This document shows, in pieces, positions 8,127 to 18,220 of a stretch of DNA of 44,298 nt. Below the pieces are notes generated by a model that saw only the letters and a list, made by a program, of their open reading frames with translations, was not told the origin of the DNA and ran no database searches. Both the position numbers and the translations under genes were made by a program. Source of the stretch: Asaia platycodi JCM 25414 (lineage in GTDB: Bacteria; Pseudomonadota; Alphaproteobacteria; Acetobacterales; Acetobacteraceae); assembly GCF_000614545.1 (NCBI RefSeq), contig NZ_BAKW01000023.1, forward strand, positions 1 to 44,298, read 5' to 3'. Each line of letters begins with the position of its first letter. Positions within the stretch are counted from its first letter, which is position 1.

Positions 8127-10635
8127 TCAGTTGGCCGAGGGCAAGGCGTAGGCCAGAACGTAATCACCCTTATTGGCGTTGGTGCCCGTGCGGGTCGCGC
8201 CGCCAGCGACGACGAGCACATATTGCTTGCCGTTTTCGACATAGCTCATGGGCGTTCCCTGGCCGCCTACGGGCAGACGCTCGCGCCAGACTTCCTTGCC
8301 GGTGCTGAGATCGAAGGCGCGCAGATAATTATCGAGCGAGCCGTGGAAGAAGGCGAGATTACCCCCGGTCAGGAGCGGCCCACCCATCGTGGGCATGCCA
8401 ACCGGGATATAAAGATGCGGGATGATACCCTTAGCGCCGAATATGCCATGAATGCGTGCATCTTGAATGCTGCCGACCGGCACCTGCCACAACGTCTTCT
8501 GCGTTTTCAGGTCAATGGCCGTCAGCGAGCCGAAAGGCGGCTTGAAGCAAGGCGCACCCATGGGTGAGACGAACATCGAGCGTTCGACGCCCCAGGGGGT
8601 TCCGAGCTGCTCGGAGTATTCGCCCTCGGTCGACGGCACGAGACCCGCCTTCGCCGCCTCCTCGCGCTTGATGAACTGCCCCCACATGGCCATGCGGATA
8701 TCGTTCACTACCAGCACACCGGTCTGCGGATCTATAGCGCCACCACCCCAGTTGGAACCGCCGTAATAGCCAGGCCAGATCAGGGTTTTCTGCTGGTCAG
8801 TCAAAGGCGTCCATTCGCCTTCCCAGCGCATTTTCTTGAAAGCGATGCGGCAATAGAGCTGATCGAAAATCGTCGCCCCCCACATGTCGCTTTCCTTCAG
8901 CGGCGCGACACCGATCGACAGATCGGAATAGGGCTGAACCGCTGATACGCTGGCCGGGCATGCCATCGGTCGCAACCGGGCGATCCGTCACCTTCACGAC
9001 CGGCTTGCCGGTGCGACGGTCGAGCACAAAAACCTGGCTACGCTTGGTCAGTGCCACAACAACCGGCGTGATCTCTCCACCGGCGCCGGGCAGATCATAA
9101 AGGATCGGCTGCGAGGTCACGTCATAATCGAACATGTCCTGATTGGCCGTGCGGAAATGCCAGCGCTCCTGACCTGTGCGCAGATCGAGTGCGAGAATTG
9201 CATCGGTATATTCATCCGAATAAGGATGACGATTGCCGCTCCAGAAATCGGGCGTCTGGTTGCCCATGGGAATGAAGGCAAGACCGAGCTTCGGATCGTA
9301 AGACGCCGTACCCCAGAAATTCGGGGTTTCCGGCGCATAGATCTGACCTGGGGGCAGCGGGCGACTGTCCTTGTTGCCGCGTGAGGCATCCCAGGCCCAG
9401 ATGAGGCGGCCGGTACGCACATCATAACCGCGAATGACGCCCGAGGGCTCACCTACGGTCATGTTATCGTTGATCTTGCCACCCACCATGATCACGCCAT
9501 CAGCCACCAGCGGGGCGGAGGTGAGATAATAGGAGCCGGGCGCCGTCGGGCCGAGACCTTCAAGCAGATTGACCATGCCGTGGTCGCCGAAATCCTGGCA
9601 CAGCGCACCTGTCGCAGCATCGAGCTCGAAAAGCCGGGCATCATTGGTGGTGCTCACGATACGGCGGGCGCAAGGCGTCTCTGCCGTGATCGCTGCAGGA
9701 GCGACCGGGCTTTCGTCAGACGGTGCCTGAGCCGGGGTCGCAGGGTCGGCCGTCGGCTCCGCAGGCGGTGCTGCGACTTCCTCTGGGCCAAAAGCCTTGG
9801 CGTCGGGTGCCAGAAGCGACATCGTGGTCAGATCAGCATAGCTGACGCCACGGCAGCGCTTCCAGCCCTTATTACCGCGCGTCACCTGCATATGCGGATC
9901 GAAGCGCCAGCGCTCATGTCCCGTTACCGGGTCAAGGGCAATCACCTTGTTGAGCGGGGTGCAGAGATAGAGGGAGTCGGCCACCTTGAGCGGCGTTACC
10001 TGATATTCAGAGCCGTCAATGGCCAGATCGCCTGTATGGAAGCTCCAGGCCAGTTTGAGCCCCGAGACATTGCGCGCATTGATCTGCACAGAGGGCGCAA
10101 ATCGGTCACCCGTCAGATTGCGCCCCCAGGCGGGCCAGTCATTGCCATTCACCTGCCCCAATGCCGTATCGACTTTCGGAACCTGCGCAGGGTCTGCCGT
10201 GACTTCGGCATGAGGCCGGAACATGTTGACCGACACCCCGGCGAAGACGATGGCGTAGAGCGCAGCAACGCCCAGCCCCCAGTTACGGGAGACACCAGAG
10301 CGACCATCCGGGCCGAACCAGGGTGCCATCACGCCGATAACGATCGGCAGCACGAGGAAGACGACTACACGCGGCACGACGAGCCAGAACACGTCGCCCA
10401 CCTCGCCAAAGGCCCAGCCAGCGGCAATCACACTGAGTACGATGGAGAGCGGCAGGGCGATGGTCTTGCGCGCCATCAACGCTGTACCAACTGCCGCCAT
10501 CAGCAGGCCGAGCGGGATGTAGGCCCAGCTCCCACCAAGCCAGGCGAGGTAGACACCGCCAAGTGTCAGCGCGACACCAAGCAGCGCGATCACCAGACCG
10601 ATCACGGTACTTAAAAGATGGATAAGGCTTCTCAC
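8127..10635 (-). CDS. gcd: Membrane-bound PQQ dehydrogenase, glucose dehydrogenase type (one apparent frameshift)
   Basis: An 836-residue quinoprotein of the membrane glucose/quinate/polyol dehydrogenase family. It oxidises its substrate in the periplasm and passes electrons to ubiquinone. Five membrane segments fill residues 1-145, followed by the PQQ beta-propeller (NDWPAWGRNLTGDRFAP, TSAPLVADGVIMVGG, TPNFWGTASYDP, IWPGYYGGSNWGGGAIDP). The frame breaks near 8940, where AGCGCGGTT has lost two bases; restoration gives MPGQRISAVQPYSDLSIG. I prefer the GTG start at 10635, six bases after GAGGA, over the TTG at 10641. Two oddities: a Pro/Ala-rich insertion of about 37 residues (9678-9788), and Ala (codon 8196-8198) where E. 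coli Gcd has the substrate-recognition His775 (AGGATRTG instead of AGGHGSFG). The substrate may therefore not be glucose, and the symbol is for the family. Confidence 0.9.
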
Positions 10636-10653
10636 GAGCAATCCTCACACTAC

Positions 10654-10701
10654 GCTCTCAGCGGGCCGTTCCCCTGACCGGGAAGCCGCCCCGTTGAGAG
10701 C
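10654..10701 (-). promoter_or_regulatory. Long leader hairpin upstream of the PQQ dehydrogenase
   Basis: GCTCTCAGCGGG at 10654-10665 pairs with CCCGTTGAGAGC at 10690-10701 (12 bp with one G-T wobble). An inner stem, TTCCC at 10669-10673 with GGGAA at 10680-10684, caps it. The hairpin ends 19 bases before the GTG start, so it would lie in the mRNA leader. It could be an attenuator, an mRNA stabiliser or a protein-binding site. Confidence 0.5.
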
Positions 10702-10941
10702 AATTTGAGCATTGAGCGTTTTCAAGCCAGCAACACCAGAAGACATCACCACGCCGGCACCCGAAAACGGGGGATAATCAAGTCAAAACCAGCCTGAAAG
10801 CTCAAAGAATGGGCAATGTGCCGCGCAAAACTTTCATTGACGTCATCAAATCTCCATCATTCATCAACATTCACAGCTTTTTGTTCGCCCGACCACAATC
10901 ATGTCAAAACATATACGCGCAGCAACCTGAACGTACCTCTT
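10702..10941. other. Intergenic region between PQQ dehydrogenase and LysR gene
   Basis: About 240 bases without a plausible gene. On the minus strand it should hold the promoter of the dehydrogenase and the end of the lysR transcript. I see a TTGACA-like box on the minus strand near 10900 but no good -10 at the right distance, and no clear terminator. Confidence 0.4.
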
Positions 10942-11868
10942 CTATGGCAGGGTAGACATGATCGATAACGCATATTGCGCGGCAGGACTCAGGCGCCCTC
11001 CCCGCGCCCAGGCAATGCCATGCTCCATGTAAAAATCGTCGCCAGCCGTATCGCCCTCCAACACCGGCAGGCGGGAAAGCTGGGCCTCTGAAAGTAGCGA
11101 GACGGGCATGAGTGCAGCCGCATTGCAGGCCTCGACAAGATGCTCGATGAGGGTCGGCAGGCTGATCTCGATCAACCTTGGCGGAAAAGAGAGACCACGC
11201 GCCAGCAGGATCTGGTCGAACCTATCGCGCATCGCCATGCCTTTGAGCGGAAGCAGCCAGACACGATCAACAAAATGCGACCATTTGTCGAAAACTTCCG
11301 CACTCGTCATCAGCACGTCATCGATGATCATCACGCAATGCTCGAGACAAAGCGTTCGCGTCTCAAACCGGCCTGACGACACCACATCGAGCAGATTGAC
11401 CGCAACGATGTCATTTCGGCCTGCATGTAGATCGTCCAGAAGGCGTTTGCGCATGCCATATTCGATACTGACGGTCAGAAAAGGCTGCTCATGCTTCATG
11501 CGCGTCACCCAGCTTACGAGCGGACGCTCAAGCATCGGCGCCTGAAACCCGATACGCAGCGTGCCATGCAGCAACGCCGTCTTTCGCGTAAAATCCTCAC
11601 TCAACGCCTGCAATTCATGGTCGATACGCCGCGCAGCCACCAAAACGCGCTCCAGCCCTGGCAGAGGCACGAGATGACCCTGCACACGGTCGAACAGACG
11701 CTTGCCAAGTATCGCCTCGATTTCGATGCAGGATTTCGAGACCGCCGCAGGCGAGATACCCAGACGTGATGCTGTCTGTCTCATGCTGCGTGTCGTGTTG
11801 AGCATATCGAGCAGATGCAGATGACGCAGCTTGAGCCGACGATGCAGCGTGATGCCTGATCTGACCAT
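10942..11868 (-). CDS. LysR-family regulator, GbpR-like
   Basis: A 308-residue LysR-type regulator. The N-terminal winged helix-turn-helix (about residues 10-70) begins LKLRHLHLLDMLNTTRSMRQTA and contains the recognition segment LGISPAAVSKSCIEIEAILG. The opening LKLRHLHLL is characteristic of the GbpR/CbbR-like branch. The remainder is the two-lobed effector domain (LRIGFQAPMLERPLVSWV onwards). GGAGGG before the ATG at 11868 supports the start. It is intact and divergent from the TonB receptor - MFS - amidohydrolase cluster, which it most likely controls. The 18-bp dyad 18-35 bases upstream of its start codon is the obvious binding-site candidate. The inducer is unknown; the substrate or product of the amidohydrolase is a natural guess. 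Confidence 0.88.
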   Translation of the reverse strand: MVRSGITLHRRLKLRHLHLLDMLNTTRSMRQTASRLGISPAAVSKSCIEIEAILGKRLFDRVQGHLVPLPGLERVLVAARRIDHELQALSEDFTRKTALLHGTLRIGFQAPMLERPLVSWVTRMKHEQPFLTVSIEYGMRKRLLDDLHAGRNDIVAVNLLDVVSSGRFETRTLCLEHCVMIIDDVLMTSAEVFDKWSHFVDRVWLLPLKGMAMRDRFDQILLARGLSFPPRLIEISLPTLIEHLVEACNAAALMPVSLLSEAQLSRLPVLEGDTAGDDFYMEHGIAWARGGRLSPAAQYALSIMSTLP

Positions 11869-11885
11869 GCCATCCCTCCGAGCAC

Positions 11886-11903
11886 ATCAACCAATCGGTT
11901 GAT
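11886..11903. promoter_or_regulatory. Operator-like dyad between lysR and the TonB receptor gene
   Basis: ATCAACC at 11886-11892 and GGTTGAT at 11897-11903 form a perfect inverted repeat with centre AATC. It lies in the 152-base divergent region just upstream of the lysR start, a usual place for LysR autoregulation and control of the divergent operon. Confidence 0.55.
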
Positions 11904-12020
11904 AGGGCATAACTCTATTTTGCTTCAATAACGAAACGTTTTAATTCCATAATCTTTCATCGGCAATTTACCGACACAGGCGGTTACCGCGCTTTGCTCC
12001 AATAATAATCGGCAGGAAGC

Positions 12021-14367
12021 ATGATGACAGATTCATCAAAACAAAAACGTTCTGCGAAAAAACATATGAAAGCATCAATGTTTTTGTTGCTGGCTTCTGT
12101 ATCCGGCCCTGTCTTCTGGGATTACGCCAAGGCGGCACCCCACCGTGCCCCGTCGCAGTCACGGGCCACTACCGGCGTGAAAAAGCCAACCCAGACACCC
12201 TCAGTACAAAGATCGACGCATCACAAACCTGTCGCCGGGGGCGCCGAAACACTCACCGTCACAACAGCGCGTCGCCGCCTGCATTTCAATGCCGCCCAGC
12301 ACGAAGCCGATGCCACGACCCATATCACGGCAGAAACCCTTACCCGTCAGGGCGTCGTGTCCCTGCTCGATCTGCCGCGTGTGGCACCCAATCTGACCGT
12401 ACAGAGCGTGAACGGCACCGGCACGACGAATTTCTTTCTGCGCGGGATCGGGCTGAACGACTACATGCAGAACAACATGTCGTCCGTCCTCGTTTACTAT
12501 GACGATGTTGCCTATCCCCTCGCCCGTATGGCGTCCGGCCTAATGTTCGATATCGCAGGTGCAGCGGTCGAACCCGGCCCGGTGGGCTTCAGCCATGGCC
12601 AGACCGATACAGGCGGCGAGATCGCCTTTCGCACCGCCGACCCGACCGATGAATGGCATGGTGGTGTCTCGCAGGATATTGCGAGCTACGCGCGCAGCCG
12701 TACCAATCTCTTCGTTTCCGGCCCAATCATAAGCAACAAGCTGAGCTTCCGTATCGCCGGGCAGACCATGCAAGGGGGAGGCTGGCAGACAAACCCCTCC
12801 AACGGCGCCCATCTGGCGATGCCAATCTCGCCGCGCTACGTGCGAAGATCCGATGGCGTCCTGAAGAGCATACCGAAATCATGCTGAGCGGGCATTGGGT
12901 GCAGGATAATTCCGAAGTCGTAGCCGCCAAGCCCGTCATCAATTTTCTGCCGAGCCGGCCCTATCCGACGCTTTCCTATCAGCAGGCACAATGGATTATA
13001 ACGCCCGTCTGGCCAGGCTGATCGGCGTCATTATCGCCCAGCGAGCACAACACCATGTGGGGTGCAGACCTGAAAATGTCTCATGATTTCGGATTCGCAA
13101 CAATAAAAAGCATCAGCGCTTTCGAGACCGAACACGTAGGCGAATATACCGATCAGGACGGCACGCTCTGGGCCACCGGCGATAATTATCGCAATATTGT
13201 CGCCAACAGCTTCTCACAGGAATTGCGTCTCGAATCGCGCAAGAAAAAACCCCTCGAATGGGTGGTCGGTGCCTATTACGACCGTGTGCGCATGACGCAG
13301 CAATCATTCTTCGATTTTACCGATTACGTGCCCACACGCGGCTATCTGCAGGAAACGTCTTTCGGCCAGTACGAGCAGACCTTCTCGCAATTCGCGCATC
13401 TCTCTTACAAGCTGCCCTATCGTGTGACGCTGATCGGCGGGCTGACGCATGAAGCGGATGACCGTCAATTGCTCAATCTGCGCACGGTGCAGTTCGGACG
13501 CCGCAATCTGCAATTCCAGTCCACCGGCTCGAACATGAACCAGTTTGCCAGCACGCTCGGTGTGCAGTTTCAGGCCACACAAGATCTGATGACCTATTTC
13601 AAGATCAGCCGCAGCATGAAGCCCGGAGCATGACCGCCAATAACACCGTCGTTCAGGGCCAACTCGACCCGTTCAAACCCGAGACCGTTCTGGCCTATGA
13701 GCTGGGTTTCAAGGCCGATATCATTCCCAATCGCTTCCGACTCAATGCTGCGGCCTTTTATTACGACTATCACGACCAGCAATATCTCGGCAGCTATGTC
13801 GTGCCGGGTTACGGCCCGCTGGGGCGCTTCGATAATATTCCGAAATCCGAAATCTGGGGGGTTGAATTCAATACCGAGATCAATCCGATCCGCCATATCT
13901 ATCTCACACAGAATTTCGGGTTCCTGCGGAGCAAATACCAGAAATTCCAGGCCATCAACGCCGCCGCCGTCAACACGCAATATCAGCAGACCGGAATCTG
14001 GGCGCCCATCTATACCGATTATGCCGGAACAGAAGGCATGAATCCCAAGCTCACCCTGAACGGCTCGGGCGATTATCGCGTCACTTTTTTGCGACGCTTC
14101 GAGGGCGAAGCCGGTATCGACTGGAATTTTCGCACTGCGCAATCGATGGTTCCCGGCGGCACGGGCAATTACCAGCTTCCTGCCTATTTCCTGCTCGGGG
14201 CGCATCTCACCGTGCATCCGGTGAAAGGACCATGGACAGCGACCATTTATGCGTCGAATATTCTCAACAGAGAGTATTTCACCACGAGTTCGCAATCAAC
14301 GACGACCTATTTCCGCATACCCGGCCCGCCCCGTTTCATCGGCGAACGTATCGGCCTCACCTACTGA
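12021..14367 (+). CDS. TonB-dependent outer-membrane receptor (five apparent frameshifts)
   Basis: A restored length of 783 residues. It has a signal-like hydrophobic segment (about residues 17-36), a plug domain (ETLTVTTARRRLHF, then FFLRGIGLNDYMQNN and VYYDDVAYPL), and a beta-barrel ending in IGERIGLTY with terminal aromatic residue. It imports a ligand too large for porins, energised by TonB. Five G/C runs each appear one base short: GG at 12815, GG at 12993, GG at 13016, CCC at 13037 and GG at 13625. Restoring each gives continuous sequence (for example AQWDYNARLARADRRHYR and SMKPGGMTANN). The start is one of two adjacent ATGs (12021 or 12024). It is the first gene of the LysR-linked cluster. 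Five errors is many for one gene, so real decay cannot be excluded, but every break has the same form as in essential genes nearby. Confidence 0.82.
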
Positions 14368-14395
14368 CGCCTCACCCGGCAAGGAGACATGTCGC

Positions 14396-15694
14396 ATGAC
14401 AGGATCGGATCAGGACAGGAAGCGGGTCATCATGGCCGCCTGTGTGGGCAATTTTCTCGAATTCTACAATTTCATGGCCTACGCATTTTTCGCCCCGATG
14501 ATTGCCAAGGCATTTTTTCCTGACTCTTCCGGGCTGACGGGGCTTTTCGAAGCCCTCATCACCTTTGGGGCGGGGTTTTTCCTTCGCCCGTTAGGGGCAT
14601 TCTGCGTGGGCATCTATGCGCGGCGCTACGGCCATCAGGCCGCGCTGATGCTCACTTTTGCGATCATGGCCACAGGTTCGCTTCTGCTGGCGGCAACCCC
14701 TTCCACGCGCTCTATCGGAATGACAGCCGCGCTCCTGATCGTTCTGGCCCGCATGTTGCAGGGCTTTTCAGATGGAGGCGAGGTCGGTCCTGCCACCGCC
14801 ATGCTTTATGACGCCGCACCACCGGGCAAGGGGGGCGTCATCAGCATCATGCAATATGTCACCCAGCTTCTAGGCATGGTCGTCGCCGTGATTTTTGGCC
14901 TGGTTCTCTCCCTCACCCTTTCCCATGATGCGCTCTATGCCTGGGGTTGGCGCATTCCTTTTTTCATCGGCATTGCCATTCTGCCTTTCGGTTTCTGGCT
15001 GCGCCGCCAGATCCCGGCACAGCATGCACATCGTGAAGAGCCGCATCCCTTCGGTGCCACGTTGCGCCTGCTGATCACGCCGAAGATCCTGCTGGTCTTC
15101 GCGCTTATCGTCTGCGGTACCATCACCAATTATCTGCGCACTTTTGGCGTCAGCTACGCCATTGCCGTTCTGCATCTGTCACCAGGCACCGCCATGCTCG
15201 CCATGGCACTGGGGCTGGTCTGCGGCGTGATCGCCGTCATTGCAGGTATGCGTATTGCCCATCGCAACCCCGACCCCAAGCTCTTCGTCATCGTGGCGTC
15301 GATCATAGGCACGCCGCTTTGCATGCTCTATTATACGCTTTCGGTCACCTATCCGGGTCTGGGCACGCAGATCGGGCTGAATCTGACCGTCTTTCTCTCT
15401 TCCGGCCTGCTCATCGCGCCGGTCTGGCGCCTGCTTTTTGACGCCATTCCCAACCACAGCCGCGCCTTCATTTTCGGCCTCGTCTATGCGGTTGCCGTCT
15501 CCGTTTTCGGTGGCCTGACCCAACCGCTCACGGTTCTCTTGATCGCGCATTTCCATGATCCCATGGTACCCGCCTGGATGCTGGGCATTTTGATGCCTCT
15601 CTCGCTTCTGGCCTATCTTGCCCTGCGTCGGCGCATGATACCGCCCGCGCCTGATGCCTCGATCATTGCCTCACAGGCCGATCAGGCCTTTTGA
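14396..15694 (+). CDS. MFS transporter, metabolite:H+ symporter (MHS) family
   Basis: A 432-residue protein with about twelve membrane segments. It shows the MHS-type opening NFLEFYNFMAYAFFAP and the loop motif RPLGAFCVGIYARRYGHQAALML between segments 2 and 3, plus LQGFSDGGEVGPATAMLYD. Members import small acids or zwitterions (citrate, dicarboxylates, aromatic acids, proline/betaine) with protons across the inner membrane. The start at 14396 has AAGGAG eleven bases upstream. It lies 28 bases after the TonB receptor and 28 bases before the amidohydrolase, so the three are probably one operon in which this carrier moves the imported ligand into the cytoplasm. Intact. Confidence 0.87.
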   Translation: MTGSDQDRKRVIMAACVGNFLEFYNFMAYAFFAPMIAKAFFPDSSGLTGLFEALITFGAGFFLRPLGAFCVGIYARRYGHQAALMLTFAIMATGSLLLAATPSTRSIGMTAALLIVLARMLQGFSDGGEVGPATAMLYDAAPPGKGGVISIMQYVTQLLGMVVAVIFGLVLSLTLSHDALYAWGWRIPFFIGIAILPFGFWLRRQIPAQHAHREEPHPFGATLRLLITPKILLVFALIVCGTITNYLRTFGVSYAIAVLHLSPGTAMLAMALGLVCGVIAVIAGMRIAHRNPDPKLFVIVASIIGTPLCMLYYTLSVTYPGLGTQIGLNLTVFLSSGLLIAPVWRLLFDAIPNHSRAFIFGLVYAVAVSVFGGLTQPLTVLLIAHFHDPMVPAWMLGILMPLSLLAYLALRRRMIPPAPDASIIASQADQAF

Positions 15695-15722
15695 CCCCGT
15701 TACCCCGACAAGGATTTTCACG

Positions 15723-17134
15723 ATGAAAAACACCGATGCCATTCTCTCCTTTGTCGATGACCGCGCCCAGAGCCTGATCGCGCTCAGCGATGCTGTCTGG
15801 GAAGTGCCTGAGACAAATTTCGAAGAAGTGCGCTCCTGTGCACTTCATACCGAAAAACTGGGTGAAGAAGGCTTTCGCGTTACACGCAATGTCGCCGGCA
15901 TTCCAACTGCGGTAATGGGCGAAGCCGGAGAGGGCGGACCCGTTATCGCTTTCCTGGGCGAATATGACGCCCTGCCCGACCTGACCAATGCGGCCGGAGT
16001 GATGGAACACACACCTCTACCCGGCGACGGCAACGGCCATGCGTGCGGGCATAATCTGCTGGGCTCGGCGGCGCTGCTGGCTGCGACCGCGCTCAAGAAC
16101 TTCCTTGCAGCGCATGATCTGCCCGGCCGTGTGCGCTATTATGGCTGCCCTGCCGAGGAAGGCGGCGCCGGCAAGGCCTTCATGGTGCGCGAAGGCGTGT
16201 TCGACGATGTCGATGCGGCGATTTCCTGGCATCCGCTGTTTTTCACCGGCGTGTTTCCGCCCTCATCGCTCGCCAATATCCGCCTTGACTTCACCTTCAC
16301 CGGCAAGGCAGCCCATGCAGCAGCGGCGCCTTTTCTCGGTCGTTCGGCGCTCGACGCTGCGGAGCTGATGAATGTCGGCGTGAATTACCTGCGCGAACAT
16401 ATGCTGCCCAGCTCGCGCATTCACTATGCCTATCTCGATGCCGGTGGCACTGCCCCCAATGTCGTGCAGGCCAAGACGACCATACGCTACGTCGTGCGCA
16501 CGCTCGATCTGGCCGATCTCGTGCCCTTGACCGAACGCGTGCGCAAGATCGCTCAGGCGCCGCGCTGATGACAGAAACACAGGTTCAAGAGCGCGTCATC
16601 AGCGCCATGGCCAATATCCTGCCCTGCCCGCCTCTCGAAGCCGCCATGCAGGGCCATATCGAGCATCTCGGCCCGCCCCCCTTCGATGAAGACGACCGCG
16701 ATTTCGCCCGCAAGATGCAGGCGACTTTCCCGAAAAGCGACATCATAGCCGCCTTCCGACACGCCGGGGTCAAGCCGGATCTCGATCAGCCTTTGGCCAA
16801 TTTCGTGCTGCCACCAGGCGGAAACCGCTCCTCGCTCGGCTCGACCGATGTGGGCGATGTGAGCTGGACCGTTCCCACCGTACAGGCGCTGGGCGCAACC
16901 TGTGCCATCGGCACGCAGCTTCATTCCTGGCAGATGACGGCGCAGGGCCAGTCTTCAGTTGCCCATAAGGGCATGGTGCATGTGGCCAAGATCATGGCCA
17001 TGACCGGGCTCGATCTCTTCACGAACCCCGACCTGCTCGAAGCGGCGAAAAAGGACCATGCGGAGCGTCTGGCCATTCAGCCTTATGTGACGCTCATTCC
17101 GGCGGATGTGGTGCCTTCTGCCGATAACGAGTGA
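15723..17134 (+). CDS. M20D amidohydrolase, AbgB/HipO-like (one apparent frameshift)
   Basis: A 470-residue metal-dependent amidohydrolase. The metal-binding region has GHACGHN (residues 105-111) and the catalytic glutamate pair in PAEEGGAGK (E145-E146), followed by the dimerisation domain (FTFTGKAAHAAAAPFLGRSALDA). Length and motifs fit the AbgB/aminobenzoyl-glutamate hydrolase group, which cleaves amide bonds between an acyl or aromatic group and an amino acid. AAGGA precedes the ATG at 15723. The frame breaks at 16556, where CAGGGC is read as CAGGC; restored sequence reads KIAQGAALMTETQ. It is the last gene of the LysR-linked cluster. Substrate unknown; N-acyl amino acids, p-aminobenzoyl-glutamate or plant auxin conjugates are all possible. 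Confidence 0.88.
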
Positions 17135-17147
17135 AGTGAGTAGGGAG

Positions 17148-17190
17148 GTGGGGCTCTGCCCCACACCTGGCCGAAGGACTTGTCCTTTGG
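17148..17190. repeat. Intergenic palindromic repeat, copy A
   Basis: Two hairpins in series: GTGGGGC/GCCCCAC at 17148-17164 with a 3-base loop, then CCGAAGGAC/GTCCTTTGG at 17171-17190. The same architecture recurs at 35532-35574 and, inverted, at 35650-35691. It sits between the converging ends of the amidohydrolase and the second ABC permease, where it may also terminate transcription. Confidence 0.6.
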
Positions 17191-17200
17191 CGACCTGTTT

Positions 17201-18220
17201 TCAGCGCCTTTTCTTCATCAGCGACTGGGCACAGGCGACACCGATCAGGACGAGCCCCCAGATGGCGAGCGTCAGATAGTCGCTGAACCCCAGCAGGTTG
17301 AAGCCTGTGGCAATGAGTTGCAGCATGATCATGGCCAGAACCAGCCCAGTCACGCGCCCAAACCCGCCATTCGGGTCCACCCCCCCCAGAACCGCCGCCA
17401 GAACCGTCACCAGCAGATAGGATTTGGCATAGGCCGCACTGGCTGAATTATACCGTGCCAGCATCAGACAGGCAGCACAGAAGCAGAGAAAGCCAGAAAG
17501 CGCATAAATCCTGATCGTCACCCGATCGACATTGACCGCCGAGTAGCGGGTGGCAAGCGCGTTAGAGCCGATCATGCGGATCGAAATACCAAAAGCCGTA
17601 TGCTGCAACACGACATGCACAATGGCCGCTATGGCGAGAAAAGCCAGAAAGGCCAGCGGTATCTGTAGCAGCGATGCGTTGCCGATCTGGCCATAGAGCG
17701 CGGGCAGACCAGAGACCACCTCACCACGCGTCAGCCAGACGCTCGTGCCCTCGACAATCGACATGACGCCCAGCGTGACAAGGATAGGATGTACTTTCGT
17801 ACGTACGATCAACCAGCCTGTCAGCCCACCGAGCGCCGTACCGACCACCATACCGGCCATCAGCGCCAGAATGATGCACAAGGCGACATATCCCGTGCCA
17901 TGTCCTGCCAGAGGCAGATGCGCCAGCACCGTCACCATGGCGAGGCCACAGGCATTGGCTATGGCAATAATGGCAAGGTTCAACCCGCCAGACATCATCG
18001 GAATAGCCATGGCCAGCGCCAGCAGACCGAGCTGCGGCAACTGGAACATCATCGACCGCATCGAGCCAAGGCTGAAAAATCCCGGCACGACGAGGCTGAA
18101 GCCGACGGCTAATGCGAGAGCCGCCAGAGCCTGGCCCGAGACACGCGCCGGGAGTACCCGCCGCAAAGGCCCCACCAGGTCATTAATGGAGAAGTTCTGT
18201 CCCGTCAGATTTTCAGACAT
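17201..18220 (-). CDS. Sugar ABC transporter permease 2 (RbsC/BPD_transp_2 family)
   Basis: A 339-residue inner-membrane permease with eight to ten hydrophobic segments and the family signature MAIPMMSGGLNLAIIAIANACG (the ribose-type permeases have ISGGIDLSVG here) plus AVLGGVDPNGGFGRVTG near the end. The ATG at 18220 overlaps the upstream permease stop by eight bases and has GAGGAGG before it, so the two are translationally coupled. Having two different permease genes, as in the Lsr and erythritol systems, implies a heterodimeric channel. The GGLNL in place of the usual GGIDLS is a mild divergence. Last gene of the rare-sugar operon. Intact. Confidence 0.9.
   Translation of the reverse strand: MSENLTGQNFSINDLVGPLRRVLPARVSGQALAALALAVGFSLVVPGFFSLGSMRSMMFQLPQLGLLALAMAIPMMSGGLNLAIIAIANACGLAMVTVLAHLPLAGHGTGYVALCIILALMAGMVVGTALGGLTGWLIVRTKVHPILVTLGVMSIVEGTSVWLTRGEVVSGLPALYGQIGNASLLQIPLAFLAFLAIAAIVHVVLQHTAFGISIRMIGSNALATRYSAVNVDRVTIRIYALSGFLCFCAACLMLARYNSASAAYAKSYLLVTVLAAVLGGVDPNGGFGRVTGLVLAMIMLQLIATGFNLLGFSDYLTLAIWGLVLIGVACAQSLMKKRR

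Noticed and set aside
9580..10614. 344-residue plus-strand ORF antisense to the PQQ dehydrogenase
   Set aside because: Its translation is Arg/His/Asp-rich with no recognisable fold, and the opposite strand carries clear membrane segments and PQQ propeller motifs.
12021..14367. TonB receptor as a true pseudogene
   Set aside because: All five breaks are one-base losses in short G/C runs, the same form as in nadE and serB, and restored sequence stays family-like throughout with no internal stop. Shared technical cause is simpler, though reads are needed.
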